This document shows positions 31,637-35,759 of a stretch of 35,759 nucleotides of DNA, piece after piece. The translations under genes were made by a program, and so were the position numbers. The notes beneath the pieces are model-generated. The model had not been told where the DNA came from, made no database searches, and worked only from the letters and a program-made list of their open reading frames with translations. How positions within the stretch are numbered: position 1 is the first letter of the stretch; every line of letters starts with the position of its first letter. Source of the DNA: Bacteroidia bacterium (GTDB lineage: Bacteria > Bacteroidota > Bacteroidia > Chitinophagales > Chitinophagaceae); contig JAUIBA010000035.1 in the NCBI GenBank assembly GCA_030427635.1, positions 1-35,759 on the forward strand, read 5' to 3'.

Positions 31637-31708
31637 AATTATGTTTTTTAATTCAATACAAATGTATCATTCATATGGGGAAACCATAATAGTGTAAATA
31701 CTATCTGC

Positions 31709-31757
31709 AAAGGGTGTTTTCACCTTTGTATTTACATAAAAGGTGTTTTGACCCTTT
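31709..31757. repeat. tandem imperfect hairpin repeats in a divergent promoter region
   Basis: Two similar ~20-bp units: AAAGGGTG-TTTT-CACCTTTG (31709-31728) and AAAAGGTG-TTTTG-ACCCTTT (31738-31757), each self-complementary and also cross-complementary. They sit between the lipoprotein and the secreted-protein genes and could be paired regulator sites. Confidence 0.5.
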
Positions 31758-31797
31758 ATATTAAGGTGCTAATACCCCCGAAAGAGCGTTTTTTCTC

Positions 31798-31830
31798 TTT
31801 GAAACAGGTCTCCAGTGCGATGCACCTTTG
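31798..31830 (+). promoter_or_regulatory. promoter of the small secreted protein
   Basis: TTTG 31798-31801, 21 bp, CACCTTTG 31823-31830 (one mismatch to TAnnTTTG), then TGTTATCAAAAA, nearly the same leader as the NmrA-like gene at 11561. This places the start codon at 31851, not further upstream. Confidence 0.65.
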
Positions 31831-31850
31831 TGTTATCAAAAACAAAGGAT

Positions 31851-32264
31851 ATGAAAAAGACACTTTTTATTATTGCCGCAGCCATAAGCGCTCATTGCTC
31901 AATAGCACAGACTGCTACATTCACAGATGTGAAATTTCAGCATGCTCATAACAGGGAAGTACTTGGATTTACTATTGCCCGGGAGCAGAATGTAAGACAT
32001 TACCGCATAGAGTCAGGTACTGACAGTGCACATATGAGCGTTGTAGCAGTAATACCATCCAGAGGTAACTCAGTGCTAAGCACTGTATATCATTTTGATG
32101 CCACATTATATAAAGGCAACTGTTATCGTATTGGCAAGGTAGATATGAATGGTCAGCTTACTTATTCGCCAGTGGTACACAAGCAGGAAGATCCCATACA
32201 CATAATACCTGCGGATAATGCTGGTGCTGATGGCGAAGCATATATGGTAGCTGCTCATCAGTAA
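31851..32264 (+). CDS. small secreted protein resembling the domain that precedes T9SS tails
   Basis: The 137-aa protein has a signal peptide 1-20 (ending CSIAQ). The mature part VLGFTIAREQNVRHYRIESG ... RGNSVLSTVYHFDA ... CYRIGKVDMNGQLTYSPVV looks like the fibronectin-like unit that in Bacteroidota usually comes right before a T9SS sorting domain, but here the sorting domain is absent and the protein ends in an acidic tail. The start follows the promoter at 31798-31830. The function is unknown. Confidence 0.7.
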   Translation: MKKTLFIIAAAISAHCSIAQTATFTDVKFQHAHNREVLGFTIAREQNVRHYRIESGTDSAHMSVVAVIPSRGNSVLSTVYHFDATLYKGNCYRIGKVDMNGQLTYSPVVHKQEDPIHIIPADNAGADGEAYMVAAHQ

Positions 32265-32304
32265 TTGATTTATACCGCCATGTTTTCAATGGGGACTACC
32301 GGAG

Positions 32305-32889
32305 TTATTTCATGAGCCAGCCTTTACCTTTCATATAGGTTTTGCATTTGTAGCAAAATCCGGTTTCAGTATCTAGTGGATTGCCGCCTTCGGCATCCCG
32401 CATATAGCAATTAGTATCGGGACAGTGGGGGAGGCCTGCTGTATGTCCCAGTTCGTGCAGTGCTACTTTGTAAAACTGTGATTTTGTTTTGCTTTTAGAT
32501 AACCTAAACGTAGATACCATGCAGGCATTTCCGGGTCTGTAGCCCAGGCCCATTACTCCCCAGTCGGCCACTTGTCCTTTAGTAGTGCTTATATCTTTAT
32601 CTGTAAGTCCTATGGTGATGGTGTCTGGTCCTGTGCGCCTGTGAAGCCAGGCTATGATACTGTCAGCACGATACCTGTTACGGGGTGCATACCAGGCCTG
32701 TTGTGGTATGGGACAGGGTGGACGCAATACCGTATGAGGGTGAATGACTTTTATTGCTGCATGTACATTATTAGCTAGTTCTGGTTTTATGCTGCCCATT
32801 GGCTGCACTACTATCACACGATTGCTGGCAGATGGGTTACCACAGCCCATCAGTGTAATAATGATTATATATGTAATGTTACCACGCAT
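32305..32889 (-). CDS. archaemetzincin-like zinc metalloprotease, lipoprotein
   Basis: The 194-aa protein has a signal peptide with lipobox (LMGC, Cys16). The zinc motif HELGHTAGLPHC gives His145, Glu146, His149 and His155; next come Cys156-x4-Cys161-x-Met163 and later Cys179-x2-Cys182. This is the archaemetzincin (peptidase M54) signature with a second, structural four-Cys zinc site and the Met-turn. Its segments ITIGLTDKDIS and STFRLS also match. Substrates of M54 proteins are unknown; archaeal and most bacterial members are not lipoproteins, so envelope location is notable. It is convergent with the small secreted protein. Confidence 0.88.
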   Translation of the reverse strand: MRGNITYIIIITLMGCGNPSASNRVIVVQPMGSIKPELANNVHAAIKVIHPHTVLRPPCPIPQQAWYAPRNRYRADSIIAWLHRRTGPDTITIGLTDKDISTTKGQVADWGVMGLGYRPGNACMVSTFRLSKSKTKSQFYKVALHELGHTAGLPHCPDTNCYMRDAEGGNPLDTETGFCYKCKTYMKGKGWLMK

Positions 32890-33374
32890 ATTATGTAAAT
32901 ATATGAATGGTGCAGGTGTAATGCATCATCTATAACTATGAGCATACCGCCACTGTATTAATGTCTGTTACATTCTTACTTATTTACACTTTCAGATATT
33001 ATGTGTACTCAGGTATCATAGTAGTACTATTGCAGATATACTATAAGTACGCCCAATATTCTGCTTCTATTCTGTTTGTTTTTTTATGTTAATAATATTT
33101 ATCAATTATTGTATGCCAGGTAACGTACATGGCAGAGTTTTGGTGTAAATATGTTTTGGTTGTATTGTTTTGTGTATTTTAAATATTTGATAATCAGTTT
33201 TTTGTGTGAATTTTTGTTTGCTCCTTTTTACATTTTGTATTGGTGTGTCATTTGCTTATTTGCTATTCATTTTTAATGTTTAAAATTATTTTAATGTAAT
33301 TTTTTTAAAGAAAATCGCATAAAATTTGGTGTATTGCTCATTGTGTCTTTAATTTTGCTGAAAATTTAATATTT
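32890..33374 (+). promoter_or_regulatory. 485-bp AT-rich intergenic region with glnN promoter
   Basis: No gene is seen. The last ~250 bp are very T-rich on the plus strand. A good promoter lies at the end: TTTG 33325-33328, 21 bp, TAATTTTG 33350-33357, giving a leader of roughly ten bases before ATG 33375. The unusually long upstream stretch may hold nitrogen-control sites, but I see no clear dyad. Confidence 0.6.
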
Positions 33375-35570
33375 ATGTCATCACTACGTTTTCAGGCTTT
33401 ACAGGCACTGGCCACAGGAGGAGAAAGAAAAATCTCCGGCTACACCGAGAAGAAGATAACTGCCATGTTTGGCAGCAACGTTTTTAACGGACGCTCTATG
33501 CGCGAGTATCTGAGCGATGAGGCATACAAAAGCCTTATGAACTCAGTGCGCAATGGTAGCAGAATAGATCGCCGCATGGCCGATCAGGTGGCTGCCGGCA
33601 TGAAGGCATGGGCCGAGGAGCGTGGTGTTACTCACTTTACACACTGGTTTCAGCCACTTACCGGCACCACTGCTGAGAAGCATGACTCATTCTTTACTAT
33701 AAAAAGCGATGGTACTGCCATAGAGCTTTTTGATGGTGATGCACTGATACAGCAGGAGCCGGATGCATCCAGCTTCCCCAATGGTGGTATCCGCGCTACG
33801 TTTGAGGCACGCGGTTATACGGCATGGGACCCCTCATCGCCCGCTTTCATTATGGAGGCAGGCAGTGGCAAGACACTTTGCATACCTACTATATTTATTG
33901 CTTATAATGGTGAGTCGCTGGACCATAAAGCACCCCTGCTTAAGTCTATAACAGCGCTGGACAAAGCTGCTGTGGATGTGTGTCATTTCTTTGACAAAAA
34001 CGTATCGAAAGTTACCGCTACGCTGGGCTGGGAGCAGGAGTACTTTGTAATAGATGAGACACTTGCCAATGCTCGTCCTGACCTTATAATGTGTGGCCGC
34101 ACTCTGGTAGGGCACAGCCCGGCTAAGGGCCAGCAGTTGGAAGACCACTATTTTGGCTCTATACCAGAGCGTGTATATGCATTTATGCAGGACTTTGAGC
34201 AGGAGTCATACAAGCTGGGTATTCCGCTGCGCACCCGTCATAACGAGGTGGCTCCGGGTCAGTTTGAGTGTGCACCTATTTTTGAAGAGGTGAATATAGC
34301 TGTGGACCACAACTCCCTGCTGATGGATGTAATGGACAAGGTAGCCCGCCGTCATAAGCTGAAGGTACTGGTACACGAAAAGCCATTTGCCGGTGTAAAT
34401 GGTTCAGGCAAGCACAATAACTGGAGCCTTGCTACAGATACAGGTGTTAACCTGCTCTCTCCAGGTAAAACACCCCGTACCAACCTCATGTTCCTTACCT
34501 TCTTTGTCAACACCATAAAGGCGGTACATGACTATGCCGATCTTATGCGTGGCGCTATAGCATCTGCAGGTAATGACCATCGTCTGGGAGCCAATGAAGC
34601 GCCTCCGGCTATAATATCTGTATATATAGGTAAGTACCTGACAGAGGTGCTGGATGAAATAGAAAGCCGTGTTAAAGACAAATTCAGCGAGCAGGATGAA
34701 GTAATACTGAAGCTGGACATCCATAAGCAGATACCTGTACTGCTGATGGATAATACAGACCGTAACCGTACCAGCCCGTTTGCATTTACAGGTAATAAGT
34801 TTGAGTTCCGCGCTGTAGGTTCGTCTGCCAACTGTGGCTCGCCTATGATGATTCTTAATACCATCATGGCTGAAACCCTGAAGAAATTCAAGCAGGAAGT
34901 AGATGCTCTGATAGAGAAAGGTGAGAAGAAGGAAATAGCTATACTGCACATACTGCGTCAGTATATAGCGGCATCGAAAAAGATACGTTTTGAAGGTGAT
35001 AACTACAGTGCAGAATGGGCAGAAGAAGCTGCTGAACGTGGTCTGAGTAACTTTAAAACTACCCCTGAAGCGCTGGATGCATACGTCACAGATGCTGCCA
35101 AACAGCTTTTCCTGGGTAATGGTATCTTCACCGACCGTGAGCTGGAAGCCCGCCATGAGGTAATGCTGGAAGATTATGTGAAGAAGGTACAGATAGAAGC
35201 CCGTATCCTGGGTTATATAGCTACCAATCACATTCTCCCTGCAGCCATCAGTTATCAGAATACGCTGATAGAAAACGTGCGCGGACTGAAAGATATAGGA
35301 CTGGATGCCACATCATATAAAGCACAGCTGAATCTGATAAGTGTTATCAGCGGACATATTCAGAACATAAATGATAATGTGGAGGCTATGATTGCAGCCC
35401 GTAAGCGTGCCAATAATGTAGACGAAATGCACAAACGTGCAGATATGTACTGCAATGAGGTGAAGCCTTACTTTGACAATATCCGCTATCATGCCGACAA
35501 GCTGGAACTGATAGTGGATGATAAGGTATGGCCACTGCCAAAGTACCGTGAGATGCTGTTTATAAAGTAA
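33375..35570 (+). CDS. glnN: glutamine synthetase type III
   Basis: The 731-aa protein has the usual GSIII length (~700-730). It makes glutamine from glutamate, ammonia and ATP. GSIII hallmarks: GIRATFEARGYTAWDPSSP, TATLGWEQEYFVID, EVAPGQFECAP, FAGVNGSGKHNNWSL, and RNRTSPFAFTGNKFEFRAVG (in parts). The C-terminal helical extension (~600-731) is GSIII-specific. The start at 33375 follows a consensus promoter and the gene ends with a strong terminator, so it is monocistronic. It is probably a major ammonia-assimilation enzyme of this organism, as in other Bacteroidota. Confidence 0.97.
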   Translation: MSSLRFQALQALATGGERKISGYTEKKITAMFGSNVFNGRSMREYLSDEAYKSLMNSVRNGSRIDRRMADQVAAGMKAWAEERGVTHFTHWFQPLTGTTAEKHDSFFTIKSDGTAIELFDGDALIQQEPDASSFPNGGIRATFEARGYTAWDPSSPAFIMEAGSGKTLCIPTIFIAYNGESLDHKAPLLKSITALDKAAVDVCHFFDKNVSKVTATLGWEQEYFVIDETLANARPDLIMCGRTLVGHSPAKGQQLEDHYFGSIPERVYAFMQDFEQESYKLGIPLRTRHNEVAPGQFECAPIFEEVNIAVDHNSLLMDVMDKVARRHKLKVLVHEKPFAGVNGSGKHNNWSLATDTGVNLLSPGKTPRTNLMFLTFFVNTIKAVHDYADLMRGAIASAGNDHRLGANEAPPAIISVYIGKYLTEVLDEIESRVKDKFSEQDEVILKLDIHKQIPVLLMDNTDRNRTSPFAFTGNKFEFRAVGSSANCGSPMMILNTIMAETLKKFKQEVDALIEKGEKKEIAILHILRQYIAASKKIRFEGDNYSAEWAEEAAERGLSNFKTTPEALDAYVTDAAKQLFLGNGIFTDRELEARHEVMLEDYVKKVQIEARILGYIATNHILPAAISYQNTLIENVRGLKDIGLDATSYKAQLNLISVISGHIQNINDNVEAMIAARKRANNVDEMHKRADMYCNEVKPYFDNIRYHADKLELIVDDKVWPLPKYREMLFIK

Positions 35571-35598
35571 GCTAAAACAACCTTTATAATGATTACCG

Positions 35599-35631
35599 GA
35601 CGTCGCAGTTACAACTGCGACGTCTTTTTTT
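35599..35631 (+). terminator. intrinsic terminator of glnN
   Basis: GACGTCGCAGTT (35599-35610) and AACTGCGACGTC (35613-35624) form a perfect stem with a tight loop, followed by seven T residues. The remaining 128 bp to the window end hold nothing I can identify. Confidence 0.92.
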
Positions 35632-35759
35632 ATGGTAATGAGGCCAAAAATGGTTGGTGAATTTTAGCGAAAATATATTTAATATACGGCTGTCAGTTTG
35701 AAGAGGAAGCGGGCTCTGCTGGAGAGCAACCTGCCAGCAATAAGACTGATGCTTAGACG

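Noticed and set aside
34404..35231. 275-codon minus-strand open frame
   Set aside because: Antisense shadow of glnN; Cys/Tyr/Phe-rich as expected from reverse reading of biased codons.
1..35759. CRISPR arrays, rRNA genes, integrase or prophage modules
   Set aside because: No regularly spaced repeats, rRNA-like stretches, or phage/integrase proteins were seen on either strand; only the transposase tail and tRNA remnant suggest mobility.

Overview
The window looks like a chromosomal piece of a Bacteroidota genome, most probably a Chitinophagaceae-type bacterium. Supporting signs are many TAnnTTTG (-7) promoter boxes, several with a TTG/TTTG -33 box 20-21 bp upstream, few Shine-Dalgarno sequences, a type IX secretion (T9SS) C-terminal sorting domain, a type III glutamine synthetase, a TPR-histidine kinase and a PadR/PspC pair. 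Most genes have moderate GC. The first ~2.3 kb is clearly more AT-rich and looks acquired.

Layout. 1-2475: accessory edge with the C-terminus of an ISL3-type transposase, a 29-bp perfect inverted repeat, two overlapping genes of unknown role (the second DUF5677-like), a small membrane protein, and a degenerate tRNA-Asn whose 3' part is well kept, like the distal attachment site of an island. 2589-5367: a possible uracil/hypoxanthine-DNA glycosylase-fold protein facing a PI-PLC-type phosphodiesterase. 5701-11077: an orphan TPR histidine kinase, a DUF3857-transglutaminase-DUF2569 membrane protein and a small membrane protein. 11115-12474: a divergent HxlR regulator / NmrA-type reductase pair sharing a palindromic operator.

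12533-18750 is the most interesting block. A CarH/LitR-type MerR regulator with intact adenosylcobalamin-binding motifs sits between folE (GTP cyclohydrolase I) and a five-gene operon: cryptochrome-DASH, DUF2805/TIGR03643, an SDR lacking the catalytic tyrosine, a flavin reductase, and a 50-residue DUF2256 protein. The same inverted-repeat box, TTGTCTAA-N16/17-TTAGACAA with at most one mismatch, lies before folE, before the cryptochrome and twice before a secreted DUF4397/T9SS protein. I read this as a local B12-dependent light regulon that makes a photolyase-like enzyme, its folate and reduced-flavin supply, several uncharacterised partners and, unexpectedly, a cell-surface protein.

18834-24815: a luciferase-like monooxygenase, an autoregulated PadR repressor with a double-PspC membrane protein, and a large polytopic membrane protein. 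24808-28912: pyrimidine nucleoside salvage (NupC transporter, cytidine deaminase, a 2-oxoglutarate oxygenase, and a divergent nucleoside phosphorylase plus a VOC protein). 28977-31048: a three-gene membrane sensor / HisKA_3 kinase / LuxR-type response regulator operon with overlapping genes. 31082-32889: a lipoprotein, a small secreted protein and a lipoprotein archaemetzincin. 33375-35570: glnN (GSIII), with a clear promoter and terminator. All calls come from reading the sequence; no database search was run.
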